Source: Pochonia chlamydosporia 170
Lineage: Eukaryota > Ascomycota > Sordariomycetes > Hypocreales > Clavicipitaceae
NCBI RefSeq assembly: GCF_001653235.2
Contig: NW_019154051.1
Span: 1-64,000 of the forward strand
Direction of reading: 5' to 3'
Length of the DNA: 64,000 nt
Part shown: in pieces, positions 20,962 through 32,440 of the stretch
How positions within the stretch are numbered: position 1 is the stretch's first letter
How the letters are laid out: every line of letters starts with the position of its first letter
Position numbers and translations under genes: made by a program
The notes under the pieces: model-generated
What the model was told of the DNA's origin: nothing
The model's input: only the letters and a program-made list of their open reading frames with translations
The model's database searches: none

Positions 20962-23900
20962 TCATGATGAAGCGAAAAGTATAAGAGCAAGCACAACAAT
21001 AACGCCAGGAAATATAACCAAGAGGGAGCGATACGGCTGGTGACTCGTATGTAAGCCTTCTAGATTAGTTGCTGTCCGCAGCATCAATTTATGGTCAGGT
21101 CCAAGCATCTCGACTCCAAGTTGTAGTGCGGTTCGGTATAGCTTCCCTGCCTCGTCTAGCCTGCGCTGGTCCGCATATAAGACACCCAGTTTATTGGCTG
21201 CTCGAATCGCCAATTTAATTCTGGATCTCGACACCTTTTCAACTTTTTCTGCCCTCTCTAAGGCATCTAGTACTCGCTGGTACATTGCCTCTGCCTTGTC
21301 CGGCTTGCGCTGGGATACATAGAAACAACCCAGCTTATAGACATACTTGAGTGTTGATTCGTGATCGGGACCAAATGTCTTCTCCTTCCCTTTCATGGCT
21401 CTCTGAAACATCTCATCTGCTTTGCTTCCGTTATTCTGACTTTTGTAGATAAGGCCTAAAGAGTCGATCGTCTCAACCGTAAGCTCATTATAAGGGCCAA
21501 GCACTTTCTCCTCTCTATCTAGTACCGACAGGAGTATCTCCACTGCTTCGTTTTCCTTGCCTCGGAGCGAGTAGGACCAACCTAATGAGATGGCTATAAA
21601 GAATGTCAATATGTGATCTTCTCCGAAAGCGTTCTTACCCCCTTCCAAAGCCTGCATGTACATCTTCTCTGCCCTGTTCGGGTTGTTTTGCAAGTCGTAG
21701 AACATGGCCATGTGCCAGATTGTCTGCAGTGTCCATATGTGATCAGATCCAAGTAACTTTTGCATCCCGCTGAGTGCCCGCTGAAACATCTTCTCTGCCT
21801 CGTCTAATTTCCGTTGGCCATTGTAGAAGTAGCCCATGCTGCTGACCATCTGGAGAGTTAATATGTGGCCAGGCCCAAGCGCCTTTTCAATCCCTTCCAG
21901 AACCTGTTCGTACATTTTCTCTGCATCATCTCCACGGCCATGATTTTCGTAGAGATTCCCCAAGTTATTGATTGTCTCGAGTGTTGATGCATGATTAGGA
22001 CCCAACGTCTTCCTAAATCTCTCTAAGGACTGATGGTACACCTTCTCCGCTTCGCCGATCTTGCCTTGAATGACGTAGAGTCGCCCGAGGCTGCTGACCG
22101 TCTGGATTGTCCATATGTGATCAATACCATGCTCCTTCTTGCTGCCACTCAGCGCTTTCAGGTACATCTCCTCCGCCTTGTCCAACTTGCCATTGGTCGC
22201 ATAGAAGCTGCCTAGGTAGTAGACCATCTGGAGTGTCCATGTGTGGTTAGGACCATACTCCTTGTTACTTCCATCCAGCACCTTCAAGTATTTATTCTCC
22301 GCCTTATCCAACTTGCCATGACTAACATAGAAATCGCCTAAGCTTTTGACTGCAAAGAGTGTCCATTTGTTGTTGGGGCCGAGCGACTTCTCTAGTTGTT
22401 CCTCTGCCTGCCGATATATATTCTCTGTTTCGCCCAGTTTATCTTGGCTGAAGTAGATATTGCCCATGGTATTAACTGTATCAGATGTCGACGCTTGGCC
22501 AGGTAATATCTTCTCTTCCCCTCCTTCTAGCACCCACTGGTTGTTCTTTTTCCTTCCTTCCAGCACCCACTGGTACATCTTCGCGCCTTCGTCCGGCTTG
22601 TCCTGGTCGGTGCAGAGGAGGTTCAAGTCGTCGACCAGCTCTGACGCTTTGGTGTGACCGCGACCGAGTGCCTTCTCTTGCCCTTCGAAGGCCTTCTGAT
22701 ACATCTTCTCGGCCTCCTTTGATCTACCTTGGCCCGTAAAAAAAAGGCCCATCATCTGGAACGCCTCGATCGTTGATGCATGATCACGACCGAGTGTATT
22801 TTCTCTTCCTTCAAGTACCCTCATGTACAATTTCTCCGCCTCAACTACCTTAAATTGATGTTGATAGAGGAAGCCCAAGTTGTACACCGAGTTAAGTGTT
22901 GATTTGTGACCAGGGCCAAATAATTTCTCAAATCCTTCCAGCGCTCGCTGCAAAAACATCTCTGCTTCGTCTAGCTTGCCTTGGGAGATATATACGAGGC
23001 CCAATGAGCTGGCTATCTCAAGAGTTGTTATGTTATCGGATCCACAAAGCGTCTCGAATCCCTCTAGAGCCCTTTGTAACACTTCCTCGGACTCGCTTAG
23101 TCGTCCTTGATTTCTGTAAAGCAGGCCCAACATTTGTACTGTTTGGAGTGTCGACTTATTATAAGGACCCAGAGTCTTCTCTCTTCCTTCAAGCACCCTG
23201 GTGTACATTTCCTTTGCTTCGTCTAGCCTGCCTAAATATGCGTAGAGTAGACCTAAATCGTTCGCTGTCTGTAGCGTTGATCCATCGCTAGGACCGAACG
23301 TCTTCTCCCTCACCTTAAGCACTCGCCGGTATATATTCTCTGCCTCATCAGTCTTGCCCTGATCTGCGTAAAGTGCGCCCAAGGCAAAGGCCGTATCAAG
23401 TGTAGACTCGTGGTCAAAACCCAAAACGCTGTTTTGTCCATCAAGGGCACGTTGGTACATTTTCTCCGCTTCGCCTGGCTTACCTTGATAGGCGTAGAGC
23501 TTTCCAATAGAGTACATCGAGCGGAATATGGATACATCTTCATGTGAGGTCATGTCGACAAGAAACAAAGACCGATTAGCATGCCGAATAAGGCGTCGTC
23601 CTATAATCCAGTATTGAGGTTGCTGGCGCAATGACAAATGGGACCCTACACACTGCACAGCCAACTTGGCTAGTCCGAAGTCCCATTCTTGGTTCAATAC
23701 ATGGATTGTCCACGAATGTACGCAACTATGCATGTTATATCCTTTTGATTCGGAACCTTCATATCCAGGCGTGTTGTCTGCTTCCACTAGAGCATGGCCA
23801 CAAAGTACCCTTACTGCGTCATCGAAGCTAAGCCGGTCTTCAACCAACTCTGAGAACCACTTCGGACCGTCTCTCCTACCCTCCTGAAGGAGCTCAAGCC

Positions 23901-24474
23901 AAATATCCTGATTGTCAAAGTACGCCCATAGTTGAAGAAGCTTCGCCGATAATTCATTTCGCTGTTTAACATGATTGTATGAGAGTTCCCACGTAGAATA
24001 CAGTGCATGATCTTCGTAAGAGAGTAGCTGCGGGGTTTGCTTCTGGAGACGAAGCCATGATTTGTTGTACCAAACAAGGTAGTCAGCGAAACTGAGGCTC
24101 GGTGCCTCGGACAAATAGGCACCTGCCGATGCAAGAGCAAATGGAAGCCCATCTAACCGGGAAGCCAATTTTTGAGCGTCAGGATCTTGGGTCAGAATTA
24201 GTATTGAATATCACATAAATGGCCTACAGAGCTCACTATTGCTTAAGTCTTGCCGTCCTGACGTATAAGAGAGTATTTGAAGAGGTGGCTCAATGTTACT
24301 TAGCTTTTTAACGGGGATGAGATGGCCGATTCGTAATTGAGAGGATCTAGAAGTTATTATTACAGCTCCTTGTTGTCCTTCCGGAAGGTATGGTCTTTGC
24401 TTTGCTATCGTGGCGTTCTTGATCTTGGACGTGAGGAATTTGAAGAGTGAGTATGTCGTCCTCTCAGTTGCCAA
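20962..24474 (-). CDS. NB-ARC/TPR protein, truncated NB-ARC, 19 TPRs, C-terminal TM anchor
   Basis: Two exons: 24474-24232 and 24180-20962 (GTGAGC, TTCTGACC branch, CCAAG). The N-terminal part carries only the distal NB-ARC region (GAVIITSRSSQLRIGH, then LASRLDGLPFALASAGAYLS, the GLPLA-type motif). No P-loop is present upstream, where a BTB gene runs the other way. A winged-helix-like region (LLQLWAYFDNQDIWLELL) follows, then about 19 kinesin-light-chain-type TPRs of ~42 aa (LGxLYxxQGKxDEAExMYxR, GPDHxSTLxTxxxL). The protein ends in a hydrophobic run, LLVIFPGVIVVLALILFASS, then stop: a likely tail anchor, which I do not know as a usual feature of the class. NB-ARC-TPR proteins are putative fungal immune receptors. 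Without a P-loop this one cannot bind ATP normally, so it is truncated or works as a partner. The 3.2-kb second exon is open, which argues against old decay. Confidence 0.75.
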
Positions 24475-24495
24475 ATTCTGTGTTAGCTAATAGAT

Positions 24496-25536
24496 ATGGC
24501 CAGAGGAGCTTCAGAGCTATGCATAGTCAAAGCCAACGAGGATGGACTGGTTAGTTTCATTGCTCCCTTAAGGATGATATGTCGCTTGTCAACTCCTCTA
24601 TATGAGGTAGTTGCGAGCAACCAGGACTCCACAGATAATACCCTGACTCTGAGAGGCATTGATAAGGATACATTTTGGCGCTTCTTTCAGTTCGTGTACT
24701 CCGGAGTGTTGTGATTGAACTTACTTCTATTAAAGTCTGGCTGACAGCTCTCATACATCTATATACCCAGTGGCACGGCCCGTGCCACTACGCAGCGACT
24801 CAGCTGCCTAAAAATGTCTCGGGACGTGACCCACACCAAGTCAACACGGAGCGTACGAGAGTCCTGAAATGATCCAGCACGAAGAGAGTACGAGCTGTGA
24901 GGCCACAAATAACACCTCGTGTTTGGTGATTCCGGTGGATCTGGGTCGCTATTTGACGGAGGACAACGCTTGTCGAACTCCTTCCGGCTTCCCTACTCTA
25001 TTATTTCTTACACGCAAGCGCTGGATGCCAGCGTGAGCTCGCAGGTGTCATCTAAGCGAAAACGCGCCGCTTTATATGATGACGAAATCCCGGGCAGGCA
25101 CTTTGAGATGCAGTTGCACTGCACTTCCTTATTTTTGGGGAAATACAAGATCAGTAAAAACAAGCTGCGAACTGGTGGTTCGGAGACCATGCCCACAGTT
25201 GGTGCATTTTTGGGACACTGCAAAGTTTGGTATTTCGCTTACACGTACAGCATAACAACGCTTATGGAATACGCATGCACTCAGCTGGCCAGTGAGCTTG
25301 CACACTGCGTAATTCATGCCTCAGCATTTGTCCATGATTTTAAGGCTCTGGTTCACTATGTGCATCATGAATGTACCGCACGCGATAGCAGCATGCGACT
25401 GCTGATTGCACGATTTGCTCTTTGTGTGATCAAGGACGTGTCTGCATTGGAGGGGTGGGAAGGGTTACTCACCGATGTACCTGCCTTCAGGTCAGACCTG
25501 GCAGATGAACTGTTGCATGCGATGGGGACGCCGTAA
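24496..25536 (+). pseudogene. BTB-type protein, probably degenerate
   Basis: The 5' part reads MARGASELCIVKANEDGLVS, then LSTPLYEVVASNQDSTDNTL and DKDTFWRFFQFVYSG, a fungal BTB-like fold, then a stop at 24712. Another frame reads NTSCLVIPVDLGRYLTEDNA. From 24919 a long frame gives GAFLGHCKVWYFAYTYSITT, SELAHCVIHASAFVHDFKAL and VIKDVSALEGWEGLL, the normal C-terminal half of these proteins. The three parts lie in different frames, and no single intron set joins them cleanly. A short palindrome (GTGGCACGG/CCGTGCCAC, 24770-24788) sits in the gap. It lies head-to-head with the truncated NB-ARC gene, 20 bases apart, so a rearrangement may have damaged both. Confidence 0.5.
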
Positions 25537-26747
25537 AACCGGTAGGCTCTTTTGAACTGGCTTGCGAGCCTGCATATCAGGTTGTTCGTGAATTGCTTGC
25601 AGTCTATTATCGGACTTCTGCAGCTGATTTTGCCGTGGAAATGTGCGTGCTGTCAGGAAGTAGGGGTCCTCCGGTTCTTCCGTATTTTTGCTGTTAACTT
25701 TAGTGGAAGAGATTTGTTTCTGTTGTCATATCCTGTCATGTAGAGTTATAATGCTCTCCTACGCCTGATTTGGAGAGTACTCATGGCCCATAGATAGATA
25801 ATGCCAACAGATGATCCGCCCAATATACGGAACTAGAGCGGACAGGCATGATGTAGTTGGCTCAATGAAGAAGTAGTTAGTTAGTTAGTTATTCGCTGCC
25901 TAGTTTCTCAAATTTTCTCTCTCAATGCATCGGCTCCGTCCTAGAGTTCCATTAAGTCTCCCAGTGTCTATATTCAAGCATGCGAGCTACGACTCGGAAC
26001 TCCTCACCGGCATCCGCAGCAGAAGTCTGCTTTTCGTATATTAATACTTCATCATGATTTGGAGTATCTATACTGCTTGAGATTATCAAGACTATGCGGT
26101 ACACCGGGTACCAAGCCGGCACTGAGGTCGGAGGAGGAGGAATGTCACGTAGGTTCTAAATTCCAAGATCCAATAGCCCGCGCCGAAATCTGGGATTCAA
26201 GAGTCAAGCAACCAGTCAACTGGGAGGTCCTCCGCCAGCGGTGCCTATTTACTTACCATGAGTCACTGTAGCACCTCCCTCGCAACCCATTTTTAAGAGG
26301 ATGAGCAAATGAACTTAGACCTCGAGCTTTATATCTGTGCGAGTGCTCCTTGCTGAGCTTTGCTCCCTGCGGCTTGAAGACAAATCAATATCTGACGGCT
26401 GGGCAGATTGCTCGCGGATGTGCTGAGGTTTGAGGCGGAAATAGGCTTAGGATTGGTACAATCTATGTAGAAAATGTATCTGCAACAATCAAATCTAGGT
26501 TGCCTAGTTACCCCTAGATTTAATATTCGCGAAGGTGCGCAATGCCTCTATTTTTCTTCCGTTACCAACGACAAGGGAAGGAGAAATAAAAACAAATGCA
26601 TGTATAAAACCTCAGACTAGAGACGTGCACAGATCTTCCACTGTCTAAATTTGTGTCAACTGGGAGTCGTCAAGCAAATTACAGTGGATGCTAGTGGGCC
26701 GCCACAAATTTTCACCGCCTATCCATTAGCAAGCAACCCCTGTGAGA
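25537..26747. other. Long gene-poor spacer with a TTAG microsatellite
   Basis: About 1.2 kb with no open frame of interest. A (GTTA)n run sits at 25874-25890. Nothing else is recognised. Confidence 0.4.
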
Positions 26748-27692
26748 CTACAATGCGTTTTCGGGTGGTTCCCAATCCATAGGCTCTCCCACACACTCCA
26801 GCGCGCAATCTGAGTGTCTAGTCTCGCGCTGCTTCCCCATTAGAGTCTCAACCTCTTTCACTGCAGCCGCGTACGCAGCTTCTAAACCCCTCATTATGCC
26901 CACCACGACCCACGGCAAGTTATACATCCTCAATGAGGGAATTCCCTCTGTCTCTTCCGGGTTCTTCCATATATTTCCTAGTTCGTTGGCTGTCCACAAT
27001 GCCCGACTCACATTTCCCGTTCCCAGTGTCGCACGTAGTGAACTATGTTCATCAAGTGCCATCAGTAGGTTGGCGAGTGTGGATGATTCATTCAACTCTC
27101 TGCTTGTACTGGGTGGTCGGTTGGGCAGAGCGATCCTAAAGACAAGCAGCAAATTGACAATAGCTTGCTCAATCAATGCGTAAAATCCGTGAAAATCCAG
27201 CTTAAAATTACGCTCTGCGTCCTGCAAGGTAAACCCGGATTCTGAGGATGCTAAAGCACGACGGTACGAATCACTAAAGCCAATGAGCTGCCAGCGGAGA
27301 CGGTGCCAGGTGCGTGCAAAGCAGTGGAAGGCCTGGAGACGGGTAGGGGATGCCTCATTGGAGGCGGCAGCCCTTGGCCCCTTGCTCGTCGCTCCTCTCG
27401 TGGAAGCAGTAGGTATTGCAGGGTCTGGCATGGTCCGCGACTGTGGAGTCTGCCCCCAGGTCGCCAAAAACGAAGGAGGTGATGGCACAGCGCCAGAGTT
27501 CTCACAGCGGGTCATGTTGAGTGGTTCGCGCGTTGAAACAGACCGAGATCTCCACTGAGACATTTTTAGGCTTATCTGCCGTGAGGAACCAGAACGTGCT
27601 TTATGGCTGACAGTTTCTGAGAAGTGCCTCAGTAATAGTTTTGTATTTGTGATAGATATAAGGAACGATTCAGTCCGAGATGAAGGTTCCAC
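26748..27692 (-). CDS. Conserved fungal hypothetical protein
   Basis: A 314-codon frame. The N-terminal third is Ser/Pro/Arg-rich and disordered. The C-terminal two-thirds look helical and conserved: FHCFARTWHRLRWQL, NFKLDFHGFYALIEQAIVNL, ALDEHSSLRATLGTGNVSRA, ELGNIWKNPEETEGIPSL, PWVVVGIMRGLEAAYAAAV, ending EPMDWEPPENAL. Proteins with a short helical domain and an acidic MDWE-like tail recur in filamentous ascomycetes with no known function. The start could be the ATG at 27692 or an internal one near 27561 (MSQWRSRS); the first is in a compositionally odd stretch. No membrane segment. Confidence 0.55.
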   Translation of the reverse strand: MEPSSRTESFLISITNTKLLLRHFSETVSHKARSGSSRQISLKMSQWRSRSVSTREPLNMTRCENSGAVPSPPSFLATWGQTPQSRTMPDPAIPTASTRGATSKGPRAAASNEASPTRLQAFHCFARTWHRLRWQLIGFSDSYRRALASSESGFTLQDAERNFKLDFHGFYALIEQAIVNLLLVFRIALPNRPPSTSRELNESSTLANLLMALDEHSSLRATLGTGNVSRALWTANELGNIWKNPEETEGIPSLRMYNLPWVVVGIMRGLEAAYAAAVKEVETLMGKQRETRHSDCALECVGEPMDWEPPENAL

Positions 27693-28540
27693 AATTTTAC
27701 ATCTTAAGCCTAGAATTTAAGAAATAAGATAACCGATTCAAGGTGGCATTCAGTGGCTCTATGATTTTTTTCGCAGCGATTTCTCGAGTCCTGAATTTTA
27801 GTGTCTGCTGATCGTCTAGCTCTGCTCAACGTTGGAGCATCAGACCTAGACACACTTGACCGACGTCCGCTGTTTACCAACCAAAAATATGTTGCAAGAT
27901 GCAATATCATGTATACTAAAGATCAATCTGATAAGGCTGCGGTCTCCCCGTAACGCGCCGCTGAATCCATTATCACACTTTATCTATACCCATCGTAGCC
28001 TGGGTGTAGTGGATCCCTTTTGATGGTGAAATGCCAAGTAGGATGGTGCTTCTCACCGGTCAAGGGCCGTAATAAGTCTGGAGTAAGTGAGATCTAGGAG
28101 CGCATTTTGTCAATATTTTTCAAGCCCTTAAGGGACTTAAATGGAGCTAGTTTTGGCCAGGAATAGATTATGTAGGCTGGGGTGGAGGTGTATAGTTCGG
28201 GAGGCGTGTGGGGTTCTGCGATCTAGGATCGCAGCACCGAGATCTGAGTTCCAAATACCGAGATCCGAAAACAAGGATCTTCTAGTGTGTCTTTTGTGAG
28301 TGCCTAATATTTCCAAAACACAAACAAAGATTCAAGAATAAAGACCTTGTATATATTAACTCAGTTCGCGGACTAGCAATAGTCGACAAACTAAAACTAT
28401 CAGAGGATTAACGTAAATTTACCCATCAGATCCGCAAGACCTGTTCATACTCTGCTCCGTCGAAAGCATTCCAGCATAGACAATATGGAGGAAGAGGAGA
28501 CTGACCACAGCCGTGGGCCTAACTCGGCGTTGCTTAGCGC
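27693..28540. other. Gene-poor spacer
   Basis: About 850 bases with no gene seen. A palindrome CTGCGATC-TAG-GATCGCAG is at 28216-28234, in a cluster of GATC-containing words (28210-28285) that may be transposon debris. Confidence 0.35.
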
Positions 28541-29290
28541 CCCCAGGAAATATTTAGCCAGGCTACGCATTTTCTAACCCCACTGCAAAAGCAACAGTTG
28601 ATTACTTCGCTCCCTAACGCTGAAGAAAAATTCACTCCAACAGAAATCTTTTCTGCTTGGATCTGGAGCAGAATATTCGTACGGGATTCTTGGCCCGATC
28701 AAATTTTCAAAAATCTCCAGATAGATGACCTTGCTATTATTAGTCCTGATCTGGGGAATCTCTCTAAGCATCCAAATGCGGACGCTTGTCTGCTACTGCT
28801 GCCGCTTGACTGGACCGGTGACTGTTGGTACGAGAAGCCTAGTTTGTTGGACTCATTACAGAACCCGGAACTGTATAACGCACAAAAAAGGGAGGCTACG
28901 TTAGCGGGAACCTGCATCAAAGTTCAATTTGGTTTTACTGTGGAAGGTTGCCCCTGTAGGGCAGTTAGAGACCCAAGTGTGTTCTTCCGCCAAAGCCATG
29001 GCACGCTATGGACGAACATCCTCTACTATTCGGATGACACGATTCACACCATATCAGATGAATGCATTAGGGGAGTTGATGGTATTAGTCGTAGAAAGAA
29101 GGGACATATTCGTAAGAGATGCTTGTTTGACGTAACGTATAGGGACGGCGTTGTGCGGTCTCATGGGCTGCTTGCCTCAGAGAGGCCAACTCCGGTTGTT
29201 AGCATTTTCAAACAGAGATGGCGCTTATTTGGATGGCGGGTGGCGAGAGAAGGGGACACCGATATCGGCGACGATCTCCACTTGCTCTAA
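28541..29290 (+). CDS. Unrecognised protein, possible final exon
   Basis: The plus strand is open from just after a TAG at about 28538 to a stop at 29288, about 249 codons. It reads IFSQATHFLTPLQKQQLITS, EIFSAWIWSRIFVRDSWPDQ, CLLLLPLDWTGDCWYEKPSL and GTLWTNILYYSDDTIHTISD, and is moderately rich in aromatic residues and Cys. There is no ATG before 28598, so either the start is the ATG at 28598 or the frame is a 3' exon with an acceptor at the TAG. A separate ATG at 28484 (MEEEETDHSRGPNSALL) could be an upstream exon but no clean donor was found. No domain recognised. Confidence 0.35.
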   Translation, partial: PQEIFSQATHFLTPLQKQQLITSLPNAEEKFTPTEIFSAWIWSRIFVRDSWPDQIFKNLQIDDLAIISPDLGNLSKHPNADACLLLLPLDWTGDCWYEKPSLLDSLQNPELYNAQKREATLAGTCIKVQFGFTVEGCPCRAVRDPSVFFRQSHGTLWTNILYYSDDTIHTISDECIRGVDGISRRKKGHIRKRCLFDVTYRDGVVRSHGLLASERPTPVVSIFKQRWRLFGWRVAREGDTDIGDDLHLL

Positions 29291-29339
29291 ATACCCTATG
29301 CCAGGTTTAAGATGCCTGCAAAAGAGCTACTAGCGAGTA

Positions 29340-29960
29340 TACAAAGGAACGTGCTAAGGCTAGTAATGTCAAACTCAAAGATTTTCTTATAGAGCGAGTC
29401 CTAGCACTAGATACTCCCAAATAGTATTTGGGCATGGATTAAGTCCCAATTATGCCCCATTGACTCCCAATCACTCTCTATGTCAACTTCCAAGGGAGGT
29501 TCTATAGCTTGTGGTATCCTATACTTCTGTTACTAAAAGCGTTATTCACTAGGCTCTATGGCTGGTCCTTGCCTTTCCAACTAAATCATGCTCAAGTCTA
29601 CTCCAAGCACAGATGCTCGTGGCAGTATCCTAAGATGAGCTCGTCAGGCGGTCTTTCTCCTGGTCTTCAAGAGGGAGGACGGACATACTCGGCCATGTCT
29701 ATTGACTAATGCCCCGTTCCTGTCCCCAAATCAAGGATCCGCAGGTCCTTTGTGGTATCAAGTGGTGATGAGTACAGCGCGCCAGCCCGAGCCATAAGGA
29801 AGATCTTGTGAAACACCTCCAAACGGGCGCATTCTTCCTGTGTATAATGCTGTCAGCCGAGCGCTCAGAATTGCGTTGTGTTTACCCTACCTCATCAATC
29901 GGAAATATGTATTTGCTCCTACTGAGGCCGTAACCTGCTTCCAAAACGTCTTTCTACACC
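29340..29960 (-). pseudogene. LaeA-like SAM methyltransferase pseudogene
   Basis: The minus strand shows, across frames, GYGLSRSKYIFPIDE, then EECARLEVFHKIFLMARAGA, LYSSPLDTTKDLRILDLGTG, TG-H-stop-SIDMAEY, GVDLS, and later DLIHAQILFG. This is the order of fungal LaeA/TAM-type methyltransferases: a YxLPNDExExxRL block, motif I DxGTGTGIW, a GxDLSPIQ block, then FDxIHxR. LaeA-like enzymes use S-adenosylmethionine and influence secondary metabolism. The Trp after motif I is TAG here, a frame slip separates the N-terminal block, and several stops follow. It is dead. Confidence 0.65.
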
Positions 29961-30404
29961 CTCTAACATACGACCAGCGCCAGCAGGATCTAGATAGCCA
30001 AGACGTCAGTTCCTGAGTGCAGCCCTAAATGCACGAGCAGGATGCGATGGCGGGCCTTACCTACTGAATCGGTCTGGAAGTCCATTCCATTTCTGTCGTG
30101 CATTGCAGCAGACAATTATGCAGCCACGGAGGGTCGACTGGTAGCAATGCAGTGGATTTAAACGGCTACAGGAAGGGCGCATGGTTAGATGACATCGCTA
30201 GGTGACTCAAATGCCTCAATATCCTTCATCCAGGCTGCGAACCAAAGATGAAGCTCGGAACTGTCACTATCATGTCCTCTACTTCTCGACTGCATTATTT
30301 TGTGTACTCTGAGCATCCGTACAGTGCTTACGCAGAAAAGAGCCGAAGCGATGGGGTGGAAGCGCGAGACATTGGAAGTCTAACAACAAACCATCACGAT
30401 CACG
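29961..30404. other. Spacer
   Basis: About 440 bases. No gene recognised. Its right end may hold more of the duplicated membrane-protein pseudogene tail that is clear from 30405. Confidence 0.3.
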
Positions 30405-30700
30405 CCGACCTGGCGTCCCACCTGAGCGCGCGTCAACCAAAACATTTATGACAAGCTGGAAAGAGATATTCCCCCTGCAGTAACGTCTACCAAAACCTCT
30501 GGTCATTTTTTGGCCCTTTTTTCCCCCTGTTTCCACGCCCTATCGTAGGATGGTAGCTTGTTTACATGCTCGCCTACCCTGGACGGCCATCGCAAAGAAT
30601 AACTTCTGTCCGGGTGGCAGTTAGGACCAAGTTCTACAGTGATTATTATTATTTCAAACTTGGATCCTTTGGATCATTGCAGAACCTTGCGTTGGTGAGC
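30405..30700 (+). repeat. Segmental duplicate, copy 2 (other copy 14655-15010)
   Basis: Shows the same ordered blocks as 14655-15010 without the long pyrimidine tract. It lies 1.7 kb upstream of NLR 2, as copy 1 lies 1.6 kb upstream of NLR 1. Confidence 0.7.
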
Positions 30701-31189
30701 ATCTTACTGTGACAAGACTTGCCCGATTTAGTCTGTTCGTAAATATAAGATCATGGGGAGTTGTGGACTTTACAGGGATTCGCCAAATGTAGTGATACAA
30801 ATATTTGGCGCTGTTGTTAGCTAGCCTTTCCACCTGTCGAAAGCATTGGCCAATGAAGATTCGCTGCTTGTGCCCCGTTGATCACCTTGGCGCCTGATGT
30901 TAGTGATGGTGATATCGCTGTTGACTGGTTACAATACGAGACATGACACCACTACGGCAACGCTCCAAGTATTTCCTGGCGCCAAGGACGCGGAGACGTT
31001 GCGTTGTACGATGCCACTTGGCGCTTGATCAGCGCGCTGTCATCTTTAGCCCAACTGGAAGGATATGGCTGTTTGGTGATTGCCTGAAAACATTTAAAGG
31101 GCGACCTACATCCGTTTTATCTGTCACATACGTCTTCATCCTTTGCACCTACCACACAAAGCTGGATCAGAGATTCTCTAGTAATAGCA
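30701..31189. other. Upstream region of the secreted-protein gene
   Basis: About 490 bases with no gene recognised. A 119-codon frame (30943-31302) overlaps the secreted-protein gene in another phase and is probably a shadow. Confidence 0.35.
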
Positions 31190-31501
31190 ATGCATGTGGC
31201 CAAGACCGTCATTGCTCTTTGGGCACTCTCGTCGATAGCTGCAGAATCAGTTTCAGCCATGCATGGCTCTTCCGTCAACAAAGACAGTACACAGTGCCTT
31301 AGCGAGTGCGCCGCCGCCCAAAGAGAGTTTGCGAACCTGCGAGGTGCACGTCTGTTCTTGTGCTCTTGTGGCTCACCATTTCTAAAAAAGGCCGATGACT
31401 GTGCTGCGTGCCTGATATATCACGATGTCTGGAAATACTTGACTCCTTGGATTGCCCTGATATCCTACTGCAATCCACGACGGGATGAATGCGTGGTGTA
31501 G
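31190..31501 (+). CDS. Small secreted Cys-rich protein
   Basis: A 103-aa protein. The first ~23 residues form a signal peptide (MHVAKTVIALWALSSIAAES, then VSA). The mature part has Cys in the order C..C....CSC......C..C.......C....C (STQCLSEC, LFLCSCG, ADDCAACLI, YCNPRRDECVV), compatible with disulfides. Such proteins in fungi are often extracellular and sometimes effector-like, but nothing here proves a role. A decayed copy of its C-terminal half lies at 37365-37540. No intron is needed. It sits between the duplicated pseudogene tail and NLR 2, in the same orientation. Confidence 0.6.
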   Translation: MHVAKTVIALWALSSIAAESVSAMHGSSVNKDSTQCLSECAAAQREFANLRGARLFLCSCGSPFLKKADDCAACLIYHDVWKYLTPWIALISYCNPRRDECVV

Positions 31502-32440
31502 ATGCAGTAATCTTGCTTTTCACGATCGACTAAGATCATACAGCATCAACTCCTGGTAATAATAAACCTCATAGTCTGTCCAAACTACAGATTATCGCGG
31601 ACAAAACTCAAGGTTTGTTGGCAGCACAAGCCCGGAACTAAAATATTGGTAACTCAGCTCACTTACTATGAGAATGAATGGAGAGTGGCAATATTCTAGG
31701 AGTATTGGCCTGTGTTCGTCCTCCCAGCTTGATATATGTTGCTCCCATTAGAGCGTGTTGCTCTCAGCTGCAGCGGGATGGTTGGCGAGTGGTTCAACAA
31801 GAAAACGTTCTATAAGGCGCTGCTAAAAGCGCCCCGCACGAAAATCAGCTCACAGGGCACTACCAGACACTGTACAATGGGGAGGTTGGGCCACGTGGCT
31901 CGTTCGACCTAGGACAGACAACTCTGAAGGAGAGTTTCTTAAAGGTCCTACTCCTCTCATTCCAAATCATGAATCAATGTTCCCCTAAACTTAAGTCACA
32001 AAGTTCAATTTGGTACAATCTAAGCGTGAAACGGACGAGTCGATGTGACCGTGGCCGTGTCGCGACGCGTTGGCGTGAGTAATCAGTCATGCACAAGCCG
32101 CAACTTCCCTTGCTCGCTGCATTTGGGGAATCGACAGCAGATGTGAGGCACCCACATCACAACGCACGAGAATCATTGGATGAGAACGAACGGCAAATGC
32201 GTAAGCAAATGCGATTACACGCCCGAGTTTTCAATGGTTGCCTCCTTTCAGTCACATTGATGCGGCCTGACACAGTATGTTGGCAACCTTGGCTGTCCCC
32301 GTTGGCAAGGCAGATAATGCCAATCACCTCCTCTGTCGCAGCATTTTCTCTCAGCCGATGGATGCACATAGGGACCTCAGGAGGACAGACAGGCCTCACA
32401 CCACGAATTATATCTCATCGATATTTTGTCAGCTAGAGCG
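31502..32440. other. Upstream region of NLR 2
   Basis: About 940 bases, presumably 3' sequence of the secreted-protein gene and the promoter of NLR 2. It does not resemble the region upstream of NLR 1. Open frames at 32089-32436 lack motifs. Confidence 0.4.
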
